Position numbers and translations under genes: made by a program
The notes under the pieces: model-generated
Seen by the model: the letters and a program-made list of their open reading frames with translations, nothing else
Told to the model about the DNA's origin: nothing
The model's database searches: none
Source of the DNA: Saturnia japonica
Taxonomy: Eukaryota; Arthropoda; Insecta; Lepidoptera; Saturniidae
Length of the DNA stretch: 64,000 nt
Assembly (NCBI GenBank): GCA_033032175.1
Contig: CM065304.1
Span: forward strand, 2,666,001 to 2,730,000
Direction: 5' to 3'
Part shown: in pieces, positions 21,503 to 33,462 of the stretch
How the letters are laid out: each line of letters starts with the position of its first letter
Numbering within the stretch: the first letter of the stretch is position 1

Positions 21503-23696
21503 TATACTGGATCCCTAAAAGTATTTTCTTTGTAAAAATAAAAACATGACAATTCTTAAACGCGGATGCTGGAAATGAGTTATCGATCATATGAATATTT
21601 TGTTCAAAAGTTGATTTGACCATAACAAATTAAAATGGTCGGTAGGGAGAAAGGGGGTGATGGCTGCCACATAAGGGTAAAATGTTAATATATCTAAAAT
21701 TTGATATGATATATTTATTTATGGAAATCAGCATAACAGAAACTTAAACATAAATATATGTCTGATTTACAAATGATAATTTAAAATAATAAACAAGTAA
21801 CAAAATTTAAATTAATTATTTTCAATATGTTGAACTTGTAATGTTACATCAGAAGCGTGACAAAACAATGGAAAAGGAACTTTCTCGAATGTATTGCGAA
21901 ATCTGGAAATAACGTGAGAGTTTGTCATCTGCTGTTCATATTACACATATTTAGTTAAAATAGTGACCGCCATTACTCTTTTCTTTCCTGCAGTTTGTCT
22001 TAATTTGTTCAGATTAAGCTTTCTAGGAGAATCTATTTTTCGTTATTAATTTGTAAACTTACTAATTAATTTAAGTATAGAACTATGTGCTACGTTTTTT
22101 GCCTTCAATGTTGTCTTTTACTTTTTTGCCTCGAGTTGTCGAATTGCCAGTTAATAAATACAAAGTGTTTCATTATATTTCGCTTTTACTACAACTGTCG
22201 GCAGCTATGCAGTTTCTCTTTAATTAGAATTTAATAATATAAGTAGGAAATAAATATTATAAAGTTATCAGATTCGGACGATCCTGGTTCCTAAACGTAC
22301 GAGGAGACGGTGATTTTTGACAATTGTCACAAAAAAATAAACAAAAATTGACCTTTTTGGTCACAACGGTGTGCTAGATATGCCAAATGTGTATGTAACA
22401 TTATAATTATATTATTATTCTAATAAGTATACAATTAATATATAATATAATTAAATTTCATCGACTGAATGATAGCGATGTTAAATATATAATATATGAA
22501 GCGACCTTATATTATTTATATTTTATGCAAGTCTGATATTTAAAGCAATGCATATAACGTGCCTTTTGCAATGTATCCATTTGAAAACTTTTGGCACGTG
22601 CAATTAAATGATCTATCATTAAAAATTATTTTCGTTTTGTAGTTATAAACTAATAATAATTGAACACGTCATTAATATGAGATGTATATAGGACGGTCAG
22701 TGTAACATATGCGTTCTCATTTTTATAAAATTGATGAATATAACCAAATTGGATTTGAGATTAATAATGGGACATAAATCAACTAAGCCACGTGAAAAAT
22801 ATTTGTTATTTATAAATTCTCAGCATATAATACTGACCGTGACGTATACTGTATATGTATGTTATATAATTGTAAAAAATTGTTTTTTTTTGTGATGTAA
22901 AGTGATGATTTATTTATTGATTTAATCATTACTTTTTTCAAAGAATCTGTTAAGTACGGAGGCAAATAAAGTTTATTTATTTTATTAAAAAGAAGAAGTA
23001 TTGTTTATTTGTACGTCATTATGACAATTGACATTAAAGATAACACTTTAGTATGACATAGTTAAATTTAACATTTATTCTAAAAGTTAATTGCCATTAA
23101 TACGGCTAATCAAATAAAAATATAGATAATTATATGGAAAATATAAATTATAGTATAATATATTTTTGTACCCCTAGTATATGAAAAAAAAATGATATTT
23201 ATATAATTGAAATAAAGAAATAGAAATAGTATAAAATCAAACTTCTGTAGAAAAATGATTTGATGAAATTTCGGAATGAATATGCAACACATTATTATAA
23301 ATATCATTTTTTTTATTAATTCCTAATAATGTCAGTCACTTAGAGAAATGTATATTTATTTATTGTGTGTATTTATTTATAACATACATAAAGTACCTGT
23401 CGTAACAAATATAGTGCCTGTTTTAAATAAGAACACAGAATTCGGGTAGGTACTCTATTAGTAAGTGGAAGCATGATGCATGAGAGATCTAAATTTAAAT
23501 TGTTAAACTTTTGCGATTATTATATACATGTATATGTATGTATGTATCAAATAAAATTAAATACAATTAAACTTATGTTTTATTTTATTACCCAATTATA
23601 TTAATGATTTTTTTTTAACTATTACAAGTATAAAAAGTTAAAAACGCTTTTTGCGTTAGATTATTTTCAATAATTAGCCTCGACAGGCGAATTTAC

Positions 23697-23842
23697 AAGA
23701 CAATTTTTAACAAAAAAGAAAACAGATTTCAATGGTTTTGATGAGTTTCCTTCTGTTTCGAAGTTGAAGGTCCAATTATTAAGGCTGAACATCCATAAAA
23801 AATATACACTCAAATTGAGTAACCGTCTTTTATTGAAGTCTG
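23697..23842 (+). repeat. dispersed repeat family A, copy 3 (shortened)
   Basis: The copy starts AAGACAATTTTTAACAAAAA, carries TTTCGAAGTTGAAGGTCCAA and GAACATCCATAAAAAATATA, and ends GTCTTTTATTGAAGTC. It lacks the middle segment (about 60 nt) present in copies 2 and 4. It is followed within 25 nt by a copy of family E. Confidence 0.7.
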
Positions 23843-23865
23843 CTAAAAAGGGGAACATCTAATAA

Positions 23866-24085
23866 AGTACGGTGATGGGAAAATTACATATACTAGCGCC
23901 GGCCGAAAAGCGACTTTTTGATCATAGACTAATTTATTATCTGATTCACAATTTTGCAAAGACATAACAATGGATATTTTTGGTGTTTCTATTTTAATCA
24001 ATGAAAATGTCAATGTTTTGGGGTCCAAATTCAATGGCATATTCAGGGTAATATCTGCAGTATTATTTAATTTAAACTATTTGTA
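23866..24085 (+). repeat. dispersed repeat family E, copy 1
   Basis: It shares AAAAGCGACTTTTTGATCAT, AGACTAATTT, AATGTCAATGTTTTGGGGTC, AAGTTCAATGGCA-like words and the TTGTAACACATAAATT region with the copies at 42708 (+), 43195 (-) and 49185 (-). It may form part of the same larger element as family H. Confidence 0.6.
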
Positions 24086-24499
24086 ACACATAAATTGTAG
24101 CTTTCTTCACTCTCCTTCTCCATATAAACTTTAACCTTGCCAAGTTATAAAGTTTTCCGTGCGCGCAGTAGGTATGCTAAAAAGGAGTCTCAAAGTTTTC
24201 ACTTATTAATTTATTACATGCAGTTACTACCATCACATTTGTATTCAACGCCCCTTTTTCTCACATCTTTGTCAACGCCATTTTTCCGCTGATCTTTCGT
24301 ACTATATTATTTGATGCATAGATTTAATATACTTACATACTCATGGACATAATTAGAAGAACGCAATAAAAAGGGAGAATAACAGATATTTTCTTATTTC
24401 ATAGTGGCCTTAAATACCAGTAGGTGGTAATAAGTAATTGGAAAAAAGAAGATATTGAATAGAATTTTACTTATGACTTTTATTTGTTTTTTTTTTTGG

Positions 24500-26360
24500 T
24501 TATCTGATAAGCCTTGCGTCGACTACAGCCGAATAAAAGCGATTCGAGACGAGTCGTATTATATATTTTTGAAGAAGTCTTAGCAAGAATTTTTTATCAT
24601 TTTGAACGATAAATACCTACATAAACAGAATAGTAATAAAAGTACATAATGTGACCACTTTTCTTTTAAGAGTTTCTACCAAAAATTTAGTTGAATTCAA
24701 CTAAATCTACTAACATCCAATTGAAAATTCTATTATGAGTCTACTACACAATGTTAAACATTGTTGCTACTAGTGGCGGCGTACTAAATTCTACTTCTAG
24801 GTGTTTTCACCTACTAAAATTTCGATCTGATTGGCCTAAATCTACCAAAAAACTAGAAAACAACTAAAAGGGTAAAAACCTTGTAAAAAAACATGTATAC
24901 AATTCACACGTGGTAGACGTGAAACCTTCACATCTATGTTTTTTTTTTAAATTCAAAAAGTGATCAAATACAAAATAATTTAAAGTTAATTAAAATTTAC
25001 ATACAAGTACTCACAATCATTATACACAATATCATTTTAAATTAAGCCATCACCTTGCACATTTGAAATATCCATGGGAATATCATCTGAAAAAAGTACA
25101 TACGTACATGTGTACAAAACACCACGGATGTTGTGATGCCTTCTCCCAAGCTTTGTACTACGCATGCGCGCACAATCACGTACCTACAACGCTGAGGCCC
25201 AAGCAAACTCCCACTATGTCTAAACGAATATAAGAAACACTGTATAATGGTTCCTATATCATTTTCTCCCACGTTAAACCTTATGAATTTATGCGTCTCT
25301 TTTTATTGTCGCTTTTTCGTTTCATCGTCTTTCAAATCACAACGATGCTAAAGAAGTTTTCACTTCAAAAACACGTCGGCGCGTATCCGTTTCCTCGCGA
25401 CGATTTGAGTTGCACTGAGACGTGCCGAATCGAAAGCAGGCGCGTATTGCCCGACAGGCGCATTTCTTTTCCGATGCGCTTTTAAGCCTTCCGTCGGCTA
25501 CAGCCGAATCGAAACGAGTCGAGTAGAGTCGCATTTGTTCGTGTGTGTCCATTTCAGAAGAATCGAATGGAATTTATTCATTATTCGCAACTTTTCATCG
25601 AAGTGGGTTGTTTTTTATGAATGACAGCTCGAATTGAGAAATGTTTTTATTTGAAATAGTTTTTGATATACAATTCTATATATTTTTGGACAAGAGATAT
25701 CAATAATTCTTCATACATTTTGAACGTACCTATACATAAACAAAATTGTAAATTAGTAATAAATGCAGTATGACCACTATTGGTTTTGGGATTCTACCAA
25801 AAATTTAGCTGAATTTATTAAATCTACTAATATTCGATTGAAAATGCTGTTTTTTCTACCGCACATTAATAACGGTTTCATAATTATATATCTTTCACTG
25901 TTTTTAATTACTTTATTCTACCAAAATAAGTACCTAATTTATTTATTTAAGTACCGTTAACATCATTTTAGATTTTTTTTATATTTGTTAGTGTTGAATA
26001 TAATAAATAACATTGCTAATTTATACTTAGGCATTTCGTCCAATACCAAAATCTACTAAATTCTACTTAGGTTTTCAACTTGTAAAATTTCAATTTGTTT
26101 GCCTAAATCTACCAAAAAAGTTAAAAACAACTAAAAGTGGTCAACCTTGTAAAAAAACACGTAGCGGCTTCGCGTCGACGCGCATCCGCTTACCCGCATC
26201 GATTTGAGGAGCGACGAATCGAATCGAAGCGCATCTAAGAAGAAATTCGCCTGTCGAGCAATGCGCGCGTGAGATTCGATTAGGTGTGTCGCTAATGGAC
26301 GCAGTTTCATAGTAAATGTATAGGAGGTGAAAGTCTGCGATTCGATTCGACGCGACCCTT
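24500..26360 (+). repeat. diverged tandem duplication, CTACCAAAAATTTAG unit
   Basis: Two copies of a 350-650 nt unit share, in order: CGTCGRCTACAGCCGAATMR, ACGAGTCG, TATATATTTTTG, CATTTTGAACG, CTACCAAAAATTTAG, TTGAAAATKCT, CTAAATTCTACTT, GCCTAAATCTACCAAAAAA and CCTTGTAAAAAAACA. They lie at about 24505-24893 and 25494-26160. A GC-rich sub-unit (ACACGTCGGCGCGTATCCG at 25373; ACACGTAGCGGCTTCGCGTC at 26157) is also repeated. It looks like an amplified non-coding element with nested insertions. Confidence 0.6.
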
Positions 26361-26361
26361 T

Positions 26362-26490
26362 ATAGGTATATATATGTAATTGGTTTCTCGGAAACGGCTT
26401 CAACGATTTGGATGAAACTTTGTAGGTATTTAGATAATGTTAGGATAAGCGTTTTTTCTTGTAAAACAGAGTCGCGAAGTTTGATTTCCC
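26362..26490 (+). repeat. dispersed repeat family H, copy 1
   Basis: It carries ATATGTAATTGGTTTCTCGG, AAACGGCTTCAACGATTTGG and ATGAAACTTTGTAGG, shared with 42990 and, more diverged, 32315. Elsewhere the family continues into a GATAGGTGTTTTTCTTTTTGT motif. Confidence 0.6.
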
Positions 26491-28849
26491 AGATATTATT
26501 TAATAATGGACATTATTTCTGTATCTATATATCTATCTGCCTACTTTATAATTTCGATTAATTAGGTAGGTATATAGGTACATTTTGTTTATTTTACGTC
26601 AAGGGTAGGGTGTTAAAGAATAAAAAGATATTACGTATTTTTTCACCAAATTTAATAGTGAAATATTCAGAATCGAATACAATTTGCACAAGCGTTTATG
26701 TCGTTACAAATTCCGATACGTAGAAATCAAATCAATTAGATATATCGACGGAATTATCAAATCGAAATGTACAAAATTTTATAATTAATAATCCTAGAAT
26801 CTATAAACATTTTTATAATACTAATAATATTTATTACCTCGATATTAAAATAAGAACAAATGAAAAATGTTTTTAATTCTTACAAATCGTTGTTCTTTTT
26901 ATTGTATCTATATAACGTTTTGACGATTCCGTTTATAATTCATCTAATGTCTTAATTATTATTATTGTTACAAATTAAATGAAAAAAAAAATGAATTCAT
27001 TAAACCGTTTATATCTCTGCCTGTTCGATGGCACATAGTTTGTTTATATTTCTAGCATCAAGATTAAATTTACTCATTACTTGTACTTGAATTACTGCAC
27101 ATTACTTAGTATGCTATTAGATATTTTGTACCATACAAAAAAGCGGAAATAAATCTTTTCAACATCTCCAAAACAGCTTAGGTACTTTCAGAGTTTACTT
27201 TGGTTGTTACAAAATTACAACGCTCTGTGTATTTAATAAGAAGCCTTAATTTCATATTTACCACAAAAGTATTAAAAATTATATATATTACTGTAATAAA
27301 ATATATAAATATTATATTATACGTTGGTATACTGGCTAATGAATGGTTTTATAATATTATTTATATAGTTTTTAAAATATTTATTACTAGTATGATGTAT
27401 GCACCAAACTATAATATAATATAAATTTTATTACTTTAATCTGTCAGTTAAAGGCTTTACTATAAATAATATCCGGATTGGCACTCTTTTAACGTTTAAA
27501 ATTTAATATATGTATATCTTATAATTAATCAAATAAGAATAAATATTTTAAGTAACTTTTTATATATTAATTACATCTGAAGTCATAGTAATAATAATAT
27601 AATGTTGTACATAGGTCTCCATTTCATTAATTACTATTAAATTCATTTACTTATTTTTTTATAAAATACATTAAATTTAATATTCCATGAAAAGAAATAT
27701 AGTCAAGATTTAGTAAGGAAAATTAAGGCATAGTGAACAATGATTATCTTCAATCTTATCTTTTGATTGCTATAATTACAATCCATCGTTGCTTAAAACT
27801 AGTTAAGTAAACAGAAAAAGATATAGAAATTTAAATTATAAATTATATTATAAGAAAAGATCAAAGTAATCATAGTTTTTTTAAGCAGTGACAAATAATA
27901 AGTACATGGACAAAAAAGGAATGAAAAAGAGCAAAAAGCAATTCTTTCAAACAATTCGAATGCTCGCACTCTGTTTAACTGCAAAATTGTTGAATATATC
28001 CGTTGCGCGGTGTGAAAATATTCATACTATGTTAAATATTTTTAGTCGAGGCACGCGCATATTGATTTACGAAATAACTACAATGTATTCAAAGATTACA
28101 AAGCAACATTGATTGCTTATTCTATTTCGTGCGAGTAAACGAATAGAAATAACATACACACAAATCACACTAACATTTCCAATGAAAACAAAAAATATTA
28201 TTAAACATATTATATAACTATAAATATATATATATATTTATTATCCATTGATATTACTTTAAATGATATGTTTTTCTTGCCCAGTTGACCTATTCGGTCA
28301 AAAAATTGTTCTATAATTAATACTAGAAGAAAAAGATTTCGTTTAAATATTTTTGGTACCATTCTTACGTTCTGAATTTTTTTTTGGCATTTTATTACAG
28401 ATATTTATGTGGTCTTTGTAAAATTAAGGATTATCTACTTTTGTTGCGTTTGGGTTGGACTACTTCCGCCTTTTTCTTCAAAATTTATATTTACTTACAA
28501 AAACGATATGAAATATCTATATTTTAGTAGGTAGTAGTAATATATGAATGAGAACAAATTAAATTAATATAACCCGAAAAAATATATCATCTATTATAAA
28601 AAAATACACTTAAAATTAAAATTAAAGTGAACAGAAATTCAATGGTATTGAATCACATAGGTATCTCATTTCAAATTTACATGCACTAAAATATAATTAT
28701 TAACTAATTCGTAAGCACTAGTAATCAGGGACAAAAGTATTAAATCCCTAGTAAAAAAATTTTTGAAATAACTTCTAAATCTAATGTTTTGCTTACCTAT
28801 CCATACAAAATAATTTGGAGGATTAATATTTAAACTCGTTAAATGTTAT

Positions 28850-28855
28850 TTTATT
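28850..28855 (-). terminator. polyadenylation signal candidate of the fw-like gene
   Basis: AATAAA on the minus strand lies about 110 nt after the stop codon at 28968-28966, in AT-rich DNA. It is the first such hexamer after the terminal exon that I noticed, but chance occurrence is likely in this composition. Confidence 0.4.
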
Positions 28856-28965
28856 ATTTAAGATGTAACTAATTCGTTTCAAATTTGGATAATAGAAATT
28901 TAATTTAAAACAAAACTATAAATAACTTTAGAGAAGTACCTAATTACTTTTAGCCGAATCCTATA

Positions 28966-29308
28966 TCAATACCTAGGCATATAATTAAGGTGGGCTCGTT
29001 GCGGCATGTGCCAGTCAGTGAGCCTCGTCTCGTGGTGGTGGTGATGGTGATGGTGACGGCGCTTATCTCTCGCGTGAGGTGCAGGATTCGCGTCGAGCAC
29101 GACCAGCTCGGAGCCGTCCTTCGGGGCCTCTCTCTGTCTCTTATGGCCGTGCGTAGCCGCGGTCACTTCGTGGAGATCCACCCAAGCTTGCCTATAGTAC
29201 CGGTTTAGACCGCTCCTAGATTCCGACCTTGACGAGTCGAGAGACACGACTGTGTTACTGTCCGGGGTCACCTGGTGACGGTATTGCTTCCCTTTGTTAG
29301 ATTTTCGG
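28966..29308 (-). CDS. fw: fw-like terminal exon: cytoplasmic tail with His8
   Basis: CCTCTTCCAG precedes C CGA AAA, which continues the AG left by the transmembrane exon: ILVR-SRKSNKGKQYRHQ. The tail includes VVSLDSSRSESRSGLNRYYR, QAWVDLHEVTAATHGHKRQR, SELVVLDANPAPH and a run of eight His, ending AHLNYMPRY and TGA at 28968-28966. It is a basic, Ser/Tyr-rich tail with possible phosphorylation sites (SLDSSRSES, RYYRQ). The region is GC-rich in an AT-rich setting, as expected of coding DNA. Positions 29309-29343 extend the frame but lie upstream of the acceptor. Confidence 0.75.
28969..29070 (-). repeat. His-codon repeat inside the fw-like tail
   Basis: About 29032-29058 on the plus strand reads GTGGTGGTGGTGATGGTGAT, i.e. 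CAC/CAT codons on the minus strand giving eight consecutive His. Mixed codons suggest selection on protein rather than pure slippage. Confidence 0.6.
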
Positions 29309-30185
29309 CTGGAAGAGGATCGTATATTTTCATTAATATTCATACCTACCTACGTATGTTGAAACCAAGCTAGTTGCTACTTCAAATTCTATCTATCATC
29401 GCGTCCTATCTCTACTTTATTCAAATATATTGTTTTCTTAATATTAAAGTTAATAAAAGCTTTTCCACTGACATTGAAGATAGCTACGTATGTTAGAATT
29501 TTTTTAACGCAAACTCCTTTTCTTACGGACCTTGTCAGGAGAAAAGTCCTTAGAAATGCGCAAGCGCCGGTGAAGCAGTAAAAGCCGTCAGCGGCTCTAG
29601 TTCCAGGACCCTATGGCCAACAGTATAGAAAGTTCGAAAAAAATACCTCAAAAATGTGATTCCATTCCAATATCAATATACTAGACAATTGCCGTTTTTT
29701 CTATGTAACATAGCGGGTCCTATCTTCCTTTAAAGCGTCACTAAACGGGTTGATTCATTCCAAAGCAACAAATCCTGTATTCATTACTGTATCACTAAGC
29801 TCAAGAGTACAACTAATGCGATAAAACGAAAATCATTTTAATCTTCGTCGCACACTGATCATACTTATCCGCTTTTTTTTTTTTGACGAATTCTCAGCTT
29901 ATATAGCTATAATATATTTTGTCATGACGAACAACGAACGAATTTCAAATATAAAAAACGCTGGACTGTGTATTGTAGTAACAAAGTTAAAGTTTTTTAA
30001 ATGTATCCGATCGCTTGTAGTTCTAAGTAACGATGGTCAGATCTTTTGCCTTGGCCCTTTTAACTTCACCAATTCAATGTGTAAGTGCGTCGTCCATATA
30101 GTGTGGTGCAGTGCTCTATAGCTGTGATCATTTGCATTCTCGACAGATATATTGTGTGCGCTCATATATAGATACCCTAGCACTA
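29309..30185. other. fw-like intron segment
   Basis: AT-rich intron. A moderately GC-rich patch at 29515-29625 (GCGCAAGCGCCGGTGAAGCA) has no fitting phase or domain in either strand and may be repeat-derived. No exon called. Confidence 0.4.
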
Positions 30186-31489
30186 CAAGGTGTCCAGAAA
30201 GGGTATCGGGTATTTGTAAGTTCAATGAAACAAAAATTATTTGTATGCAATAAAAAAGATTATTGTTTATTATTAGCATATGAATTGGAGAATTATTTGG
30301 AAAAGATGATGTTATCCAAATGATGACCGTTACGTTGCTGGCACTCTTCTAAACGGAAACGAAGGTTGGCGATAACACGTTGACACATAGCTATCGATAT
30401 TGCTGCCATTTCTGACCTGATGTTTTGCTTTAACTGGGTTAGATTCGTCGGATTGTTTTGATAAACCTTACTTTTAAGGTATCCCCATGCAAAATAGTCA
30501 AGCGGGCTAAGGTCGGGGCTTCTGGGAGGCCAGTTGATGTTACCCCTTCGCGAAATGACTTTATTAGGGAATAATTCGTTAACAACTTCCATTGAGTCAT
30601 TTGAGGTATGGCAAGTGGCCCCATCTTGCTGGAACCACGTTCTTGAGTTGAAACCTGCAAACTCCTGCAACTCTGGGACCAAAAAATTTCGCAACATATC
30701 GCAATAACGGTCACTATTCACATTAATTGCTCGGCCTCGTTAATCTTCATGAAAATAAGGACCAATTATGCCTTTAGCAGACATAGCGGCCCAAACAACG
30801 ACCTTTGGGCTATGCAGGGGTCGTTCATGCTTTCGTCTCGGATTCTCCACTGCCCAGTACCGACAATTCTGCTTATTAACATGACCATTCAGGTGAAAAT
30901 TTGCTTCGTCACTGAACAGTATGTTGTTAAACTTGTTAAATCGCTGCAGCATTTCGTTCGCAAAATTCAGTCGATTAGCATAGTCCGTATCCTTCAATTC
31001 TTGAACCAATTGAATTTTATAGGCTTTTAGATGTAAGTCTTTCTTTAAAATCGAATTTAAAGACGATTTTTTGATGTTCAACGCTTGGCTTCGCTTTCGG
31101 ATGGATAAAGACGGATTTTGACGAACCGACGCCTCAACTTCTTCAATTGTTTCTTCATCGCGAACTGAACGAGGACGACCAGAGTTTTGAATTTTAACTG
31201 TCGCACCTGTATTCTCGAACATCCTGATCCATTTCCTAATGCTATCGTCACTTGGCGCGTGGCGTGTACGATATTCCGCACGATAGAGACGTTGAGCAGT
31301 CACTATTGAATCGCCATTACGATAATACGCTCGTACACAAAATGCGCGATGCATCCCCCGAGTACTGTTCCATCGTGACTAAAACTCCACAAAACGGCGG
31401 ACGCCACGAACCCCTCCCCGCACCCTTTAGACGCCCCGTTTCGAATATGGCGCGAAAACAAATACCCGATACCCTTTCTGGACACCTTG
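30186..31489 (-). mobile_element. DD41D mariner-type transposon, nearly intact
   Basis: Perfect 32-bp terminal inverted repeats begin CAAGGTGTCCAGAAAGGGTA and continue to a shared GGTATTTGT. TA dinucleotides flank both ends (30184-30185, 31490-31491). Total length is 1,304 bp, and one ORF of 354 codons spans it with a single internal stop. Perfect repeats and an almost clean ORF point to a young insertion, in the last intron of the fw-like gene and in the same orientation as that gene. The 41-residue D-to-D spacing resembles the rosa (DD41D) lineage. Confidence 0.9.
30293..31354 (-). pseudogene. DD41D transposase, one internal stop codon
   Basis: Reading starts MHRAFCVRAYYRNGDSIVTA, with a helix-turn-helix region including DDSIRKWIRMFENTG and the linker GRPRSVRDEET. 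The first catalytic Asp lies in LFSDEANFHLNG, the second in WFQQDGATCHTS, and the third in RSPDLSPLDYFAWGY with 41 residues between the second and third. A TAA codon (30742-30740) interrupts the frame after GPYFHED, with no frameshift on either side. The C-terminal part reads on to NGHHLDNIIFSK. Apart from this stop it has the usual length of about 350 residues. Read-through or reinitiation is unlikely to give activity. Confidence 0.88.
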
Positions 31490-33202
31490 TAGAACAGACT
31501 TAAGAAAAAGGCCTTTGTTTAAAAAAAAATTCGCGCTAGATAGCATCTACTTTAAAAAAAATCTAATCCAGTTTTTTTCACCATGCGTAGTGGTATGTAT
31601 AGCTTTAAAAAAATGTCACAAGAATAAGTTAATTAATGTACCGAAGTAATGTATCGTTAATGCGTAAATTATGGAAATTAATTTCTGATTGACTAATATT
31701 ATTTCGAACTTTTATTATGGTCGCTATAGGTACAGATTTGAATCGCGTTTTATTTTCGTTACGAAATTTTATATTTATATCTATCATGACTTATATCGCA
31801 TTTCATTCTTTTTGAGCAATTGAGAGATGATTGTGTTTTGGGCTTAGGTTATGTGATAGGACTTTACTTTATCAGAACTGAAGACAAACTATTTGGCACA
31901 ATTATTCGGTACCTATAACAGAAGGCCGCTTCAGGGCCCAAGTCCTACCTCGGGTTTATTATAAATAATAAGATCATAATCCCCAAAATTGAGAAGAAAG
32001 AAATGAATATAATATTCTAAAAAAACTTTAATGAAACCGAAAAAGGTATAAAATGACTTGGCAGGCTAGTCAGTGAATGACATTTCAAATAGCGTGAGAG
32101 TTTCGTGTGTTTTAATAATACAATGTGGTACGGTGAACAATTACATTCTAATATATAAATGTCTTAAGTGAAATTAATTGTAAGTATATAGATTTAAAAA
32201 GCTGTGAATATAGTGACTCTGGTTCAAATTGAAATCGCGTGCTTACATTTGTGCGCATAACATACTCGCACAAGGTGACAGGATGGCCGGTCTATCTTTA
32301 CTAGTCTAAATAGATAAAATGTATCCATGTAATTAGTTTTTCGAAAATAGCTGTAACAATTAGGAGGAAATTTTATATTTAAAGATAACTCTACGCAAAC
32401 TGTACGCTTCTCTCAATAGTACTTAAGCTTCTACAGTAATATTCCTTCTATTTCAGATAAAACGCGTCTATTTTACATTCCGAGTTTACCTAGATAGGTG
32501 TTTTCTTTTTGTAAAACACCACGCAAGGCTTAATCGCTGAGATATTGCAATGTAATTAAACATAAATACGAATCCAATATATATAATCTTCTAGGTCGTT
32601 GGTTATGTTGATTACATGTTATTTCTATATTATAGTGACGTAAATATAATGAGACTTTTTTGGTCATCTCTTACCCATATTATAATTAATTTCTTTATTT
32701 ATATTGTTACTGTAATCAAGTCTTATATAAATCACAATAAATTACTAAGTAATGAATTATGTTTTTGAAATTTCAATCCTTTGTTTTCTAAACATTGACT
32801 GTTATTTCTATTCACGACGTCGTAATACAAGTTGAACTTAGTAAACGCTTAAGTTGATTCATATTAAAATGAACCAGCTTAAATTAAACAGTTCAATAAG
32901 GACTTGTTATATAAAAAAAAAATCGTTACCAAGGTTTGTAAATGTTACCGTTTGGCTACTTAGCAACGTAAGAAAGACTATTATATCTACTCACTATAGT
33001 CATATAGAGTTCAAGATATAAATTTTCAATTTACCACATTCAATGAAAACATTGTAATGAACGTTACTCGAATGAATTACTTGATCAGCACTAACTAAAA
33101 CATATCATGAAAATGTGCAAGAAGCTGATTGTCAACTTTTAGTAAATGGAGAAACCCTAAAGAAGAAAACCGTTTGACGTAAGAATAAAGTATAAAAAGA
33201 AT
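31490..33202. other. fw-like intron between the DD41D element and the 33.4-kb patch
   Basis: AT-rich intron with a family H copy at about 32315-32540 and no other element recognised. Confidence 0.45.
32315..32540 (+). repeat. dispersed repeat family H, copy 2
   Basis: It has TGTAATTAGTTTTTCGAAAA, AACAATTAGGAGGAAATTTT and GTTTACCTAGATAGGTGTTT, TCTTTTTGTAAAACACC. The last motif recurs at 43075 and 57815. Confidence 0.55.
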
Positions 33203-33462
33203 TTTATTGTCAAATTTTAGTTTTTCCCGTAAATTATTCATAATCGGCCACCATGTCAGCCTCGCTGGTGTAGTACCTTAAAATATAAACGCATTCGTTA
33301 TAAAGGATTTGAGAAGTGTCCGGCTCGGTGCGCGTGCCGATGTGCCCTGACGAACTCGCGCCTGCCAACTTGCTGGTCAGGAAACGGCAGCGCCAGGACA
33401 GTATACCAGCGTGATGGGAGTTCTCGGACCGCGGGTGGGGGGCGCTTGCGGCTGCCACTGGT
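33203..33462 (-). CDS. possible alternative last exon (or cassette exon) of the fw-like gene
   Basis: This is an isolated GC-rich patch in the last intron. From GACGAG|A at 33462 the frame joins the transmembrane exon (AG+A) and reads PVAAASAPHPRSENSHHAGI to YYTSEADMVADYE and TAA at about 33236, with AATAAA at 33208-33203. A second option uses CCAG|T at 33457 and a GTATAC donor after 33407. That gives a 51-nt cassette (GSRKRPPPAVRELPSR) that keeps the frame into the exon at 29308. Neither acceptor has a strong pyrimidine tract. The patch could also be decayed sequence. Confidence 0.3.

Larger units (their letters stand above)
20695..28849. other. intergenic region between the convergent genes
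   Basis: About 8 kb with no gene I can support. Contents: two perfect TGACGTCA palindromes (20795-20802, 20991-20998), a G-rich tract (21479-21502), repeat A copy 3 (23697-23842), repeat E (23866-24085), a diverged tandem duplication (24500-26360), repeat H (26362-26490) and long AT-rich stretches (26.5-28.9 kb). The ORFs here are short and show no domain, signal peptide plus gene context, or splice support. Confidence 0.55.

Noticed and set aside
28990..29208. Plus-strand ORF over the fw-like tail
   Set aside because: It is the antisense of the His-rich exon; the minus-strand frame has an acceptor, matching phase and a stop.
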